64,000 bases of DNA from Branchiostoma lanceolatum (Eukaryota; Chordata; Leptocardii; Amphioxiformes; Branchiostomatidae), in contig NC_089738.1 of the NCBI RefSeq assembly GCF_035083965.1, forward strand, positions 14,100,734 to 14,164,733, read 5' to 3'. A program made the translations under genes and the position numbers. The notes under the pieces were generated by a model. The model ran no database searches. It was given only the letters and a program-made list of their open reading frames with translations, and was not told the DNA's origin. The stretch's first letter is position 1. Each line of letters begins with the position of its first letter. Positions 10,037-21,398 of this stretch are shown here, one piece after another.

Positions 10037-13000
10037 ATGGCGGCTGACTTGAAAGGAAAGGTGCTTACAGGTGAGAGCACGGCATATACGGTCTTAGAAC
10101 TCCAAGGAAGAAGATGATTGCGTGCAGAGCTTAGCTGGTAATCTCCAAACACAGAAACAAAACCTGTGTATGTGCCCACCCAACCTTTGGACTGGTGACC
10201 CACAAATGATGTTCACACTTGTTTCACGGCGAGTTTTAAGTCATATACTGTCAACCCTTCCTTGTAGACACTGACAGTAACTTCCCCAGGCTTCTCTATA
10301 TTTTCGACAGCCACAATTTTCTCTGTAATATTTCTGCCTTGACTGTTTTATCATGTTTTGGAAATCAACCTATTTCAACTCTGTTTAAAGTGGCTCGCGG
10401 CCATGAAATAAGGGGGCGTGGCAAGTTGTGGGTACCGGGTGACCTTCGTGCGAACTCAGACTGATTGGGAAACCATTTGAGCGTTAGAAATTGGAAAGAA
10501 CTGCATAATACCAAGGAAGATAGAACTTCCCTCATTAATACAGCGCTAAACCTTCTTCCAACACTAATTAAATAAGGTATTCACGGATCAAATTTTCAAC
10601 GACCACTGTCGCCTTCTTAAGGAACAACAATCACACACTTGTCTGGCTTTTCGTTTCAGTCATGGCATTGTCGAGTTCGCAGGGAAATATGTTCTTGTGT
10701 ATAATAACACGCGATTAGAACCATTTCTAAGCAACAAACTTTTTGTTACATCATGCCGATTGTTTTTTATTTTCTCTTATTTTTTTAACGGTAAATGTAG
10801 CCACTATTTCATTCACTTGAAAAGTGTTAGGTCCCATTCATGAGCTACACCTTTTCTTACAGTCTATGTTATTCATTACCTTCAGTAAGGAGGTTCACCT
10901 CCGACGGAGGTACTGTTTTTGGTTGTGTTTGTGTGTTCGCAACTGTAACTCAAGATCCTTTTGACCCCCTAGCAGTGCTTTCAGGCATTACAGGTCAACA
11001 TCCTTTCCTGAACGCAGCGTGGTATAGTCCATGGTACCGGCTGCACCTTGCCTTGTGGGTAGCGTGCGTTACACAATCTCCCGCTGCCAGAGGCCTTTCA
11101 GTCAGGATATCCGTATTGGAGACGTGTGTTTGATAACGGCCTCGATGTAGCTCAATCTGATAACAGGACATGACAGCTGTCTTCTTGTGTTGCCATTATT
11201 TTCCAGGGGCACCTACTAGTACCTAGCTCTTCGGACAGGGAGCAAGTGGTTCAGCAAATTACGCACACAATTTGCATACTTAATGAGGAAACTTAATATA
11301 TATACATTGTGTTTTATGATAGGAACTTCAAATACATGCAGTATGAAACGTGTCATGAGGACCTAATATGCATATCTTTTGTTGCTGTTCAGGATTACAC
11401 CGTTGGGTGTCATCATTGGAAATTATCAGAAACAACACTAGACCGGAAGTTGGTCGAGATTCAGGATTTATTAAGGTGTATCCGCAGTACATGACTCATT
11501 TCAAATACCTACTGCAGTGTCTCCAAGATGTATCTCATGAATTCGATATGATATAATGATACTGCTTAGTCTTCTAATTCATAAGGCTGTTGCCGGTGAT
11601 CACACACAGTAACCCACTGACATACATAACATTTAGTCTCTATCAGGCTAACTACGCCGGCTATAGGAAGAATATTTGCCAGGGTTTCATTTGCAGGCTC
11701 CGTTACGCGGGCGAAATGTGATCTTCACCGTGGACGAACTCCACTGGCTAATTATCCCTTTTCTGCCGAATTCTACGATTCATGCGCCCGTAGGGGGGCC
11801 TGGTGGAGGCTACATAGCACTAGCATATATTTGCTAAATTTCATACCATTGTTATGTTTTAAAAACCTGAACCTAGTTGTAGATTCAAAGAAATCTCAAA
11901 GTTACTTTTCCACAGCTTCTGACCATGATTTGCATGAAGTAGTTATGTTATATTTTCCACAGTTCACCCATTTCAATGCATTTCTCTAGGCTCTGCTAGT
12001 CTCCACGGGTCGCTGGTAAAATAGTAGAAATTGGCCAAATAGAGTTTATTGTTTGAAGGGAGTCTGCTACAGAGAGAGGGTGCACTATATAGTATTGCAA
12101 CTGCGGCTGCGAATGTTACCCTCCATGGCCAAAGTCCCCCGGCAAATGTTCTCCCTATAGCCGGCGAAGTTAGTCTGGTAGAGACTAGCATTTTTCCACG
12201 AATCATTATCTTTCCCATTTAATGTTCTCACTGAAAACTAAAGCAAAATATATTTTGCGTGGTATTCATAGTTTTTAGTCATAAGTAAGGTTACTTTGAC
12301 AACTTAGCCCCTTTGTTTACTCAACTTTAAACATCTTGCATTTTGTTAAGTACTTTGAGTTAGATCAGTATTTGGACTTACGAACAGGTTTTGCAATCCT
12401 GGAGTTCCGGTAAGCTTCCAGGTCAATGTGAGTATGAATGAATGTATCGTCATGTGGAAGGTGTTTGAAAGTCAGATACTGGACGCAACACTTAATCACT
12501 ACATCCTTTAACTCCTTTTCAATCACCATAACACTGAAGGTTATCATGCCTGTATACTGGCTAAAGGCGTTCTTTACCTGGCTTATGATGTGAGCCTTAC
12601 ACAAAGCCTCGTCCTTACAGTGTATGTCTATGTGATACACCCTGCCCCGCGGGGTCATGTAACTCCCGCCGAAACTAAGACTCTTGGCGGCCGGTTTAGT
12701 CGGGTCGACAAGGATGTAGCAGCCCGCTTCTACAAACTTCTTCATGTTGGATTCAGAAACTTTGTGTGCATACGAGTCAACAAAGACGAAGCCTTCAGAC
12801 AGGACGGCAGTCGAGAAGGCGGGCGGCAGCAGGCGGTGGATGTCGGTGGGCTTGTAGGGCACGAGGGTGGGGAGGGGGGGGGGGGAGATCTGGGCGGCAG
12901 CCAGTCGGTACTTCGCGGGAGTTACGTCCGTGCAGAAGTACATGGTATTCTAGAGAGAACGTGCAGATGTCAATGCTTCATTCACTCATTCACTCACTCA

Positions 13001-16000
13001 CTCACTCACTCACTCACTCACTCACTCACTCACTCACTCACACACTCACTCACTCACTCACTCGTTCGTTCGTTCGTTCGTTTGGTTGTTTTGTCTATTT
13101 TTTAAGCGGCAATCGACGAAATAATAAATTCGGGAAAAGACCGTACTGGACGTCAAAAGCGGTTGAAGACGAATTACATTTCATCTCTAACTGTTCCTTA
13201 AACGATAACAAAATAAGCGAGCGACCTAATTATGAAATCAATCTCCAATCAGATCTTTCGGGTCCTGTAAGACCGTATCCAACTGGCAAAGGGAGTTTTC
13301 GTCGTTGTGGGTGGCGACTAGGAGATTAACCTAAAATGTCGTGTCGTGTAAACTGTCCTGTAATATACTTACAATCACAGATGCTATCCTCATGGGGAAT
13401 TTGCCAACTAAATGTTCCAGGTCGCGTCGCCCGGTGTCTCTCGTTCCATGCAGTAATTTTGGTGGTCGCCCTGACCTGTCAATAACTTTTGACACAGCGT
13501 GAAGTTGTGTGGCTGTCGCTAATGTTCCCCAGTATTTCTTGCCTTGCCATTTCCTTGCCATGCGAACTGTTTTAGCAAGAATGGTTTCTCCACCATCCTG
13601 CAAGTACAGTACACGGAGGAATACCTAGGAGGGAAAACCATAGTATGATATCAAAGCTTGCGTTTAGTAGATTCATATATTGAAATAATTATTTTCACCA
13701 CGTTAATTTTTGTTGGCAGGCCTTGTGATTAGATTTCAGTAGATTCAGACATTTCACTTCATCTTCGAATCTGGCAAATTCCACGTTATTTTCACGGGAT
13801 TTTCTATATAGAGAACTAGATTAACAAGTCCATGCAGCCTTCTTCAAGTCTACCATTTTATCTGTCATCTTTCTGGGTAATTTATTTTTGACTCTCCGAA
13901 TAAACCCTCCTATCTCTCGCGTCCAAAAATCCTTCCAGTGCACCCCTTACCACTTCTCCATCGACCTCCACTAGGAGAAACACCGTATCGGGATCGTCCA
14001 CATAGCTGTGAAACTTGGCCGGCAGGTAGTCGAAACCGTCCCGAAAGGTGTCCGGAGACGCCATGTTCATGACGGCCTGGTAGTCATCGTGAGTCGCATC
14101 TCTCACGGTCATCCGGGATAGCAGCTCTTCGTCCTTAAACAGCAACACAGGTTCAGAACTAGAGTTACACGAACCCATACTTTTTTTAACAATCATTTTC
14201 CCATAAACTATGGAATATGTTATTGACGTTCAACCTCTGTCTCAGTTACATATGTGACACGTATGAAATTCCCATAACTTACCATGAAGGTATCATGGAT
14301 GTTTCTAATTGATTACACATTTTATACAAATGAGGTCCTTATTTGCATAATCCAAAGGTGAGTAACGAGTCCCTTCTTCGTTCTCATAGCTTGTCAGGGA
14401 TTTGACCTCTGACCTGCCCAGTGTCCTTAATCCAGTTGAACTTTTCGACTTTAGATAACAGCGACAGTGATTGAAATAAACAACGCATACTTATAAGATT
14501 TCAACGGCCCAATGCATGACTGGTTAAGACTATACTTTTTGAGCAGGGCATCTGTAGCAATTTCAGCCCGGCACTGCGTTGTCAGTTACAGATGGGAGGG
14601 GTCAGCTAACAGTAGTCTTATCTTGTAAAGATTTACGTGACCCACCTCTTGTTGAAATACATTGTAGTTAGCGAAGGATATTGAATTCAAACCATTTTTT
14701 TTTTGCTTTCAAAGCCTATCGTGGCATGGATTTCAGTTGTGCTATAGCTTAAGCTCTAAAAGGTCCAGATGACGAGCACTTACCATTGCTGATTGATCAG
14801 ATCAAACGTATCGAGGACAAGTGGCCTCAAGCTGTGGGGTGGTGTGTTTGTATAGTGGTGGCGTGAGATCTTGATAACAGCTTAATGTTTGTCCCCGCCC
14901 AGTCTTGTGTACCCAATGTTTATAGCGTACAGGACACCAAATAAAATCGGTATTCAAGAAAATATTCAGGATGTCAGTATCCTGATTTAATGAGGGTGAA
15001 AAAATTGGCCCAAATCTCTTTTTTTACCAAAATCGAACGGTCTATACCCTGCACTGTCTCATCAATCGAAGAGTTCACCAACATTTTCGCATAGAAGGGC
15101 TTCTACAAGTCTACACTGAAATTTTGTGATATTCTATATATTGTGAATTTATATAGGATTTATTTTGAAACTATTTTAACCCGTGAGTGTGATACGATGT
15201 TTCTAGTGTAAGTTATGCTTTTAATCTAAGTATGACGTCTAATAATAGATCCAACACGATATGTTAATGTTTCAATACGAACGTAGTCTGTTGTCTCGAG
15301 TAGCCCCACGCAATTCAGCCTTTGGCTGCCATGTGGGAATTGCTGTCAATCGAATAAATCATCATCGTGTCTTAAATAGGTTAGAAGACATGCCAATATT
15401 AATTAGTGACCCTTGCCCTGTCATAGAAATGCTCATCTCTCCCCCGCCCCCCATTGGTAAATGATAAAATACTTACTAGCACTTACATGTACATACTTGT
15501 GATAATCAGGCAATGGTTGGGTGAAAAGTCATCAATAGATATAAAACACAAATTTGCAATTTCATTTTTCAAATTACGTTAATTATTTCCGGTTCTACGA
15601 ACTCTTGTTCGCTCAGTGCTTGTATTTCTTTCTGCATACTAGTACAGTAATAAATGTAGCCTGACGCTCAGGATCATCCTGTCAACAGTGCACATTTTTG
15701 TACTGCTGACAGGATCATCCTGTCAACAGTGCAAAATGTTCTACTGTTGACAGGATGATCCAGTCAATAGCCACTTCCATAACACAAGTCATCCATTCCC
15801 TCCTCCAGTTCTAGGTCCCATCGACCCGTCTGACCTGGGCCGCACCCTGACCCATGAGCACCTGATGTGTGACACCCTGCCCATCCGGGCTGACATCCCC
15901 TGTCCGCCCTTCCTCCCTCACATGAACGATCTGCCCTTCACCATGGACAACCTGGGCTTCATCAGGCAATACCCGTGAGTAAAGCCTGTGTTATCATGCT

Positions 16001-19000
16001 ACAGTCCCATCTGCATCGGTGCCGGAGGGGGTGTAGTCCCGGCCGGGCCGCGAAGACAAAACTTGTCCCGGTACCGGAAGGGTAGTCTGTATAACGCAAA
16101 CCGGGGGTTTCTCTCCCCTCCCCGTGGGTGGATAGCCGTTACAGGCGGCGAGCGGACACGGGGCTTGGTTGAAACCAGGCTACCGGAAGGGCACCTCCCG
16201 GTGTTCGCACGATTAGCTCACGGTGTCTATTCTTTACCGGCTCCCGTATTGATTTCAAGTCTGGGCTAAAATGATAGCGGTCACGCTCAAAAGTGCACAA
16301 AAAGCCCCTCAACTACAGTATTCTCAATTCTTTACAATGACATTGAACATCCAAGAAGTACAGAAGTGCTTATTTCACAAGTGTATCTCATGACGTCATA
16401 CAGGCTTTTAAAGTCTTAATGTACAGTCTATCTTTTAAACAGTTGGAGCTACAGGGAGAATGCAACTATGTATGGGGAGGAACAACACATCATAGAAGAG
16501 CTGAAGTTCTTCAGACAGCAGGGAGGGGGCTCCATTGTGGAATGTACCACTCTAGGCCTGAGGAGGGATGTCAACATGTTGAAGAAGATGTCAGAGGACT
16601 CTGGAGTCAACATCATAGCTGGAACTGGTAGTCAAAAGATGTTGTCCATCAAAACTATATGGCACAAGTCAAAAGAACACAATCATGCAGACCTCGGCCA
16701 ATGCATAGCATAATCATACACATATCTTCATCTCACAATGGTGAACTGCATAATCATTTGAAGTCTTTGATTCTGATTTTTTACCTCTTCTGGAGTGTAT
16801 CATTTGTTTCAAGACCCTCCCATGGTCAAAAAGGTATTGCAATGAAAGGAATAGGGTGACACCATGAATGAAATACTATCGGCTCTGCCTCTGAGGTATT
16901 GCCAAAAATTTTGAATCTCGCCCAGCTAACACTTATGTTGTAAATAATGCACATTTGCCTAAGTCTCTGGCATCAAACTTCTTCACCTAAAAGAACCCAA
17001 CATCACCCGGTGTGCCCTGCTGAAGATGCGACCAGTAGTGAAGCCGCATCGCACTACTACTAGCTTATTAAAAAAGCAGTTGAGGACTACTGCATCATTT
17101 TCACCTTCTAGGCTACTATGTGGACTCCTCCCTCCCACCAGAGGTCCACAGTGCAAGTCAGGAGGAGCTTGTGTCCACTATGGTCCATGACGTCACCCAG
17201 GGGGCTGATGGGACTGACGTCAGGTGTGGGGTAATTGGAGAGATTGGAACATGCTGGCCAATAACAGGTGAGGGTACCTGTGTAGTCGTCATCATAGCTT
17301 AGTAAAAATTCACCTAAGGCCACACTGACATGATTTTATGGGTAACATCGACGCACTCATCACTTTTCGTCCGTTTCCAAAAAAACAACTTTTTCCTGTA
17401 GCTACAGAGAAGAAGACCTTACAGGTGTTCTTCTCTGTAGCTTACAGGTTGCTGTTTTGTCTCAGAGTAAGCTGTAAATAGTCTCCTTTCTTTCTTTCCT
17501 CTGTAGCTACAGAGAAGAAGACTCTACAGGTCACTGCTGTAGCTCAGAGTGAGCTGGGATGTACATGGTCTCCTCCTTTCTTTCCTCTGTAGCTACAGAG
17601 AAGAAAACCCTCCACGAAGCTGCTGTAGCTCAGAGTAAGCTGTAAATGATCTCCTCCGTTATCTTCCATGAAGCTACAGAGAAGAAAACCCTCCAGGCTG
17701 CTGTAGCTCAAAGTTACCTGGACTGTACTAGTAAATAGTCTCCTTTCTTTCCTCTGTAGCTACAGAGAAGAAAACCCTGCAGGAAGCTGCTGTAGCTCAG
17801 AGTAAGCTGTAAATGGTCTCCTCCGTTATCTTCCATGTAGCTACAGAGAAGAAGACCCTCCAGGCCGCCGCTGTAGCTCAGAGTCAGCTGGGCTGTGCAG
17901 TCATCATCCATCCTGGCCGAGACAAACAGGCACCAGCTGAAGTCGTCCGGATTCTGGCAGAAGCGGGAGGAGACATCAGCAAGACAGTAATGTCCCATCT
18001 GGACAGTAAGTTTCCATCATGTTAAATTGTTTATCTCTAGATTGTCTATGATCTTCTCTTTATGGTTGATATGTAGGTACATAAGAATTCATTGGCCTGT
18101 TGTCTACACTGACTGAGCCTGTACCTGTAAAGTTGTTAAGGTACAGGTCCAGGTTGAATCATCAGGTGTACCTGGACCTGAACAAACTTAATACACCAGT
18201 GGATGCCATTCCCAGACCATTAAGGTACACAGCCCAACTGCTCTCAAAAGTTGTAACCAAGTGATGAATGTGGCAAAGAGACAGGTCATAAAGGAAAATA
18301 CACATATGAATGACACACCAGCCTCTACAGATCTGTGGGTGAATGTGTGTTGCTACAACAAAGTATTGAGTTAGCCTGTCTAAATCATGCTGCTAGCAGC
18401 CCTCCCACTGGTTTGACAACAGGCCCATAGAGCCCTAGACAGTGAATGTTTGTAACACATGTAGACTAAAAGTTGAGTCAGCACCACCAAAATATCATAC
18501 ATATGGTACATTTCAGAGGAATTGTTTGTTTTTCCAGGAACTTTCAGTAAGAATGATGACCTCTCCGAGTTTGCCACCCTGGGCTGTTACCTGGAGTTTG
18601 ACTTGTTTGGGATCGAGACGTCACTTTACCAGCTGGCTGTAGACTTTGACATGCCCAGCGATGCCCAGCGTATCCAGATGATCAAGCACGTCATACAGGA
18701 AGGATGTGAAGATCGCGTGGTGATTGCACATGACTTGGCCAACAAACACAGACTTGTAAGTTGCATGGGCATGAAAAAAAAAACTTCTTAGATATTATTT
18801 TTGACTAGAATTTTACCCAATCTTTGAGTTTGATACAGCCATTACACCTTCATTAATTTGTTTGTTTTGAGTTTGCCCATAACACATAAAAAGGATCTGC
18901 ACAACCTTTAGATAAAATAATTTGATTTGTCTCACGTTCTGTTATTCATTTACCTCAAACAGCTCTATTTACAATACTCCTCCAGGAGGTGACCCTCCTT

Positions 19001-19268
19001 CCCGGAGGTAACAACATATGCCTGACATTAAATGTCAGAACTCAAATTCCTACCTATACGTATACATACACATACACTGTCGCCATCATTACTTTTTCAA
19101 TGATCACCCTTGTTAATGTCTATCTCCCTTCAGATGCACTACGGGGGCCATGGCTACTCCCACATTCTTCTCAATGTTGCACCCAAGATGCTGACAAGGG
19201 GTATCTCACAGGAACAGGTGGACAAGATCCTCATTAGCAACCCCAGGAACCTACTTACATTTAAATAA
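10037..19268 (+). CDS. PTER: Phosphotriesterase-related protein, 7 exons
   Basis: Exons are 10037-10070, 15809-15974, 16443-16627, 17112-17267, 17841-18005, 18538-18755 and 19134-19268. All introns are GT-AG with consistent phases, giving 352 residues; human PTER is about 349. Seen: the amidohydrolase-fold metal motif THEHLMCD (His27, His29), the bridging Glu in GEIGT (Glu172), IIHPG (His204), MSHLD (His233) and IAHD (Asp301). All expected binuclear metal ligands are therefore present. Vertebrate PTER is known as an N-acetyltaurine hydrolase; the activity here is inferred from ligand conservation. Intron 1 is 5.7 kb and hosts an antisense acetyltransferase gene. Intron 4 holds five decoy copies of the start of exon 5. 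A polyadenylation-type AATAAA overlaps the stop codon (19264-19269), and two more lie at 19604-19613. Confidence 0.95.
10888..11150 (-). repeat. Interspersed repeat with terminal GGAGG/CCTCC hairpin
   Basis: It begins GGAGGTTCACCTCCGACGG, followed by CCCCCTAGCAGTGCTTT and a GGTATAGTCCATGG tail. A relative with the same block order lies at 29116-29320. Related ends in the opposite orientation (ACCTCCATTTTTC..GGAGG) lie near 35280-35310 and 38485-38505. It is non-coding and has the look of a foldback or Helitron-like tail, but the class is not proven. Confidence 0.55.
11994..12190. mobile_element. Diverged palindromic MITE
   Basis: The outer ends TGCTAGTCTC and GAGACTAGCA are inverted. The left part (TCGCTGGTAAAATAGTAGAA, ATTGGCCAAATAGAGT) matches the arm of the element at 4158-4303. 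It lies just downstream of the nested acetyltransferase gene. Confidence 0.65.
12365..14196 (-). CDS. NAT16-like (histidine-type) N-acetyltransferase nested in PTER intron 1, 3 exons
   Basis: Exons in transcript order are 14196-13951, 13624-13373 and 12949-12365, all joined in phase 0, giving about 360 residues; NAT16 and HISAT are about 350-370. An internal ATG at 14178 (MGSCNSS) is an alternative start. Seen: an N-terminal GNAT entry [28 protein letters not shown], the typical NAT16 stretch; [13 protein letters not shown], corresponding to the core beta-strands; and [11 protein letters not shown] at the acetyl-CoA loop position, a loosened Q/R-x-x-G-x-G. The family acetylates free amino acids such as histidine in the cytosol; the substrate here is inferred only. 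The gene lies wholly inside PTER intron 1 on the opposite strand. A C-run in the third exon encodes a Pro cluster. Confidence 0.75.
12979..13082. repeat. Tetranucleotide microsatellite (ACTC)n/(GTTC)n
   Basis: About 20 units of ACTC, with a short CACA interruption, run into GTTC units. It lies in the second intron of the nested acetyltransferase. Open frames across it are low-complexity artefacts. Confidence 0.95.
14197..15808. other. Rest of PTER intron 1
   Basis: This holds the upstream region of the nested acetyltransferase (from 14197) and then AT-rich intron. No gene was recognised. The repeat at 15661-15770 lies just before the exon 2 acceptor. Confidence 0.5.
15661..15770. repeat. Interleaved direct and inverted repeats before PTER exon 2
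   Basis: GGATCATCCTGTCAACAGTGCA occurs twice in direct orientation (about 15671 and 15713), and an inverted TACTGTTGACAGGATGATCC follows. It can fold in alternative hairpins. It lies about 40 bases upstream of the exon 2 acceptor. Confidence 0.8.
15990..16275. repeat. Interspersed repeat in PTER intron 2, GC-rich
   Basis: The block CACCGTGAGCTAATCGTGCG, read on the minus strand, plus GGGAGCCGGTAA and ACCGGGAGGTGCCC match, with divergence, plus-strand sequence at about 61285-61370. It is therefore a dispersed element. It has no intact coding frame. Confidence 0.6.
16985..17085 (+). repeat. Interspersed repeat copy, 'GTGACCCGG' family
   Basis: It contains CACCCGGTGTGCCCTG, GAAGCCGCATCGCACTACTA and a closing TCATTTTCACC, matching in order the family described at 5320-5440. 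It lies just upstream of PTER exon 4. Confidence 0.5.
17385..17840. repeat. Tandem array of exon 5 starts and acceptor sites in PTER intron 4
   Basis: Five units precede the real exon 5. The copies of CTACAGAGAAGAA begin at 17402, 17507, 17593, 17674 and 17760, and the real exon begins at 17841, so spacings are 105, 86, 81, 86 and 81. Most copies keep a pyrimidine tract and AG (TTTCCTCTGTAG), and in the exon's own frame encode ATEKKTL(Q/H) followed by a variant of AVAQS. Copies with GTAAGC inside could also act as donors. Four copies hit an in-frame stop soon after; the second, at 17507, runs on as ELGCTW. Confidence 0.9.
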
Positions 19269-19944
19269 AGAAGAACTGAAGCAACAAATTTTACCTGCTC
19301 GTAATACTCATGTACTCGGGTCAATCTCTGTTGGCTAATGCTACCCCATGGACATAATGCAAGGCTTACGTACAATACAGCGAATGTTTTCATCAATCAT
19401 ACATGTACATGTAGGTCCATCAGTGTTTATCACACAATTTAAGAAGTTGTGCAGAAGTTTTCAGACAGTCTCATGGACTAATTAGTCATTTGATAATTCA
19501 AGGCAAAAAAATCTAATAAGTGTACATGTTGCTGCACTGTCAAAGGCAACATGACCAGTCTATATGCTTGTTGCTCATGGTCAGCCATTGTTGTAATAGA
19601 AACAATAAATAAAGTTTCTTCAGATATACATTTATGTTTGTGTCTCATATGAATACAGTCAAACCTGTATACTATAGGTGACCAATTCTACAAACCACCT
19701 GGCATATGTGACCACTTTTTGGTGGTCTAGATAATTTTACTGTCTAGATCTTTAGTGACCACCTGTCTACATTGACCAGATTCTATTGGTCCCCTAAGTG
19801 ATTATATTGGGGGTAGGTTTGACTCTACACATTTATGACTTGGTACCTAATTGTAAATTAAGGGCACCTAATTGGAAATAAATTTCATTGTTACTTTATA
19901 ATGAATGATTGAATCAGATTGGAACTAATAAGACGTATATGCTT
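19269..19944. other. Tail-to-tail intergenic region PTER / CCDC160-like
   Basis: It holds the presumed PTER 3' UTR with AATAAA motifs at 19604-19613 and a MITE at 19656-19827. No gene was seen. Confidence 0.5.
19656..19827. mobile_element. Pogo/Tigger-like MITE
   Basis: It begins CAGTCAAACCTGTATA after a TA and ends GGTAGGTTTGACTC before TA-containing sequence. The termini are inverted and the interior has GACCACC blocks typical of pogo-group MITEs. It has no coding capacity. Family assignment rests on the terminal motif and TA flank only. Confidence 0.65.
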
Positions 19945-20877
19945 TCAGAAGTAACTGAGTTTTGACATGAAATGGTCCTCAGTTTCTGGCTGTTCGACAC
20001 TTGTAGTGTCTGGAAGGCTGGCAAAATGTTTTCTCATATTGTCCAGTGCCTTTTGGTTGATTCCATGTGTTTGTTGTTCCCTGTCCAACTCCTCTTGTAG
20101 CGTCAGCACCCGTCGCTGCAACTCTCGAACTTCCTTCTCGTACCAGAGTCTCATAGCCTCCTCGCTCTTGAATTTGGCGTCTTCAAGGTGTTGTTCTTGC
20201 ATCTGAAGACGTTGCTCCAGTTCACACCTCTGTAATCTCTCTTTCTCAAAGGCAATAGTTGTTTCGTTCAGTTGCCTTTGTAGGTTGTCTTTTGTAACAT
20301 GTAACTCTTGTACATCTTCACTCAGTCCCGTGATTTTGCTGCAGCTTTTTGTCACCTCACTATTTAGCTGATTGGAGTGTATCTTAAGCCTTTGTATTTC
20401 TTTCTTTGCTTCCTTCAATTCCTTGTACCTTATGTCCAGTTGGTCTTCTTGTTCATTGCATTTATCTTCCAATGTCTTGATCTGTTTGTTTGACAGGTCT
20501 AAGATAGTGTTCAGCTTTCTGTTCTGATCCTTGGCAGCGCGGAAGACTTCTCGTTATGTTTCTAGCTCCTGCTGAGTCCAGATGCAAGACTCGTCTGGCC
20601 CCCCTCCCCACGATAGTCGAGACACTCTCCCTGCAAGTTCTCCCTCCAGCGATTCGGCTGTTGACGTCGTATCCCTTCCCCTCATTTCCGCACCGAAATC
20701 CTCTAGTACTTTCCCGTAAACCCGTCGTAAGGCTGTAGGAGGAGGGGACCCCAGTTTGGCGCTGGAGTCCGTCTCAGAAGAAGTCGGTCCTCCCGTGGAA
20801 AGCAGCTGGTCGGTCGTGTATCCAAAAGTGGGAGGGAAGAGATGTTCCACCCAGTGTCCCTCCGCCATTTTCTCCAC
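19945..20877 (-). CDS. Coiled-coil protein resembling CCDC160, single exon, with one in-frame TAA
   Basis: One continuous frame of 311 codons is broken only by a TAA at codon 108 (20556-20554). Seen before the stop: MEKMAEGHWVEHLFPPTFG, which resembles the CCDC160 N-terminus (HWKENMF). Seen after it: a heptad-rich, Lys/Glu/Leu-rich coiled coil of about 180 residues, then LDNMRKHFASL, a CCDC160-like C-terminal motif. Codons on both sides of the stop remain protein-like and in the same frame, and no splice signals flank it. It could be a recent pseudogene, a null allele in this individual, an assembly error, or a readthrough site. It may be intronless as in vertebrates. It lies head-to-head with ITM2, 521 bases away. 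Confidence 0.65.
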
Positions 20878-21398
20878 GAATTTTACACTTAAGATCCAAG
20901 AAATCTTACTCTATGTACTCCAGTGTTTGTTAGGTATTAGTAGATTGTTGTATGATGACATATAGACAAAATCCAACGTGAAAATCGCGTTTTCTCGGAC
21001 AGAAACTGTTCAAACTCACAAAAAATTCAAGTTGGGCGCCATCTTGACTTCCCGTCATGCTCTTGGTGGACGATTCCACTTGTTGTCCAGGGTGTGATTA
21101 TTTTAACAGGTGGTAAATAAATAAAGAAACGCAAAGTCAAATTTCAAACTTATACATTCTAGAATCTTCCTTTATATTTTATGATTTAAAATCTGAGGGA
21201 GAAGAATTTATATTCAAACCCAAATTGACGAAAACTTTCCAAAACGTGAGACAATCGTCTGACGACATCTACAGTGTTGTCACGTGATCTAATCAGAGGC
21301 GAAAGCAGAAGCTGACGGCAGAGAGAACGTTTCCTTCTCGCTTAGCGTCTTTTCTGTCCACTTTTCCCCCCGATTTTTCGCCAGAAAAAGACGACAAA
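20878..21398. promoter_or_regulatory. Head-to-head intergenic region, CCDC160-like / ITM2
   Basis: The divergent start codons are separated by 521 bases, short enough to suggest a shared promoter. A GC-rich ATCTTGACTTCCCGTCATGC stretch lies near 21041-21060. No TATA box was identified. The role is inferred from arrangement. Confidence 0.5.

Noticed and set aside
12590-13329. Plus-strand frames with THSLTHSL and similar repeats
   Set aside because: They are translations of the ACTC microsatellite and the antisense of the acetyltransferase exon.
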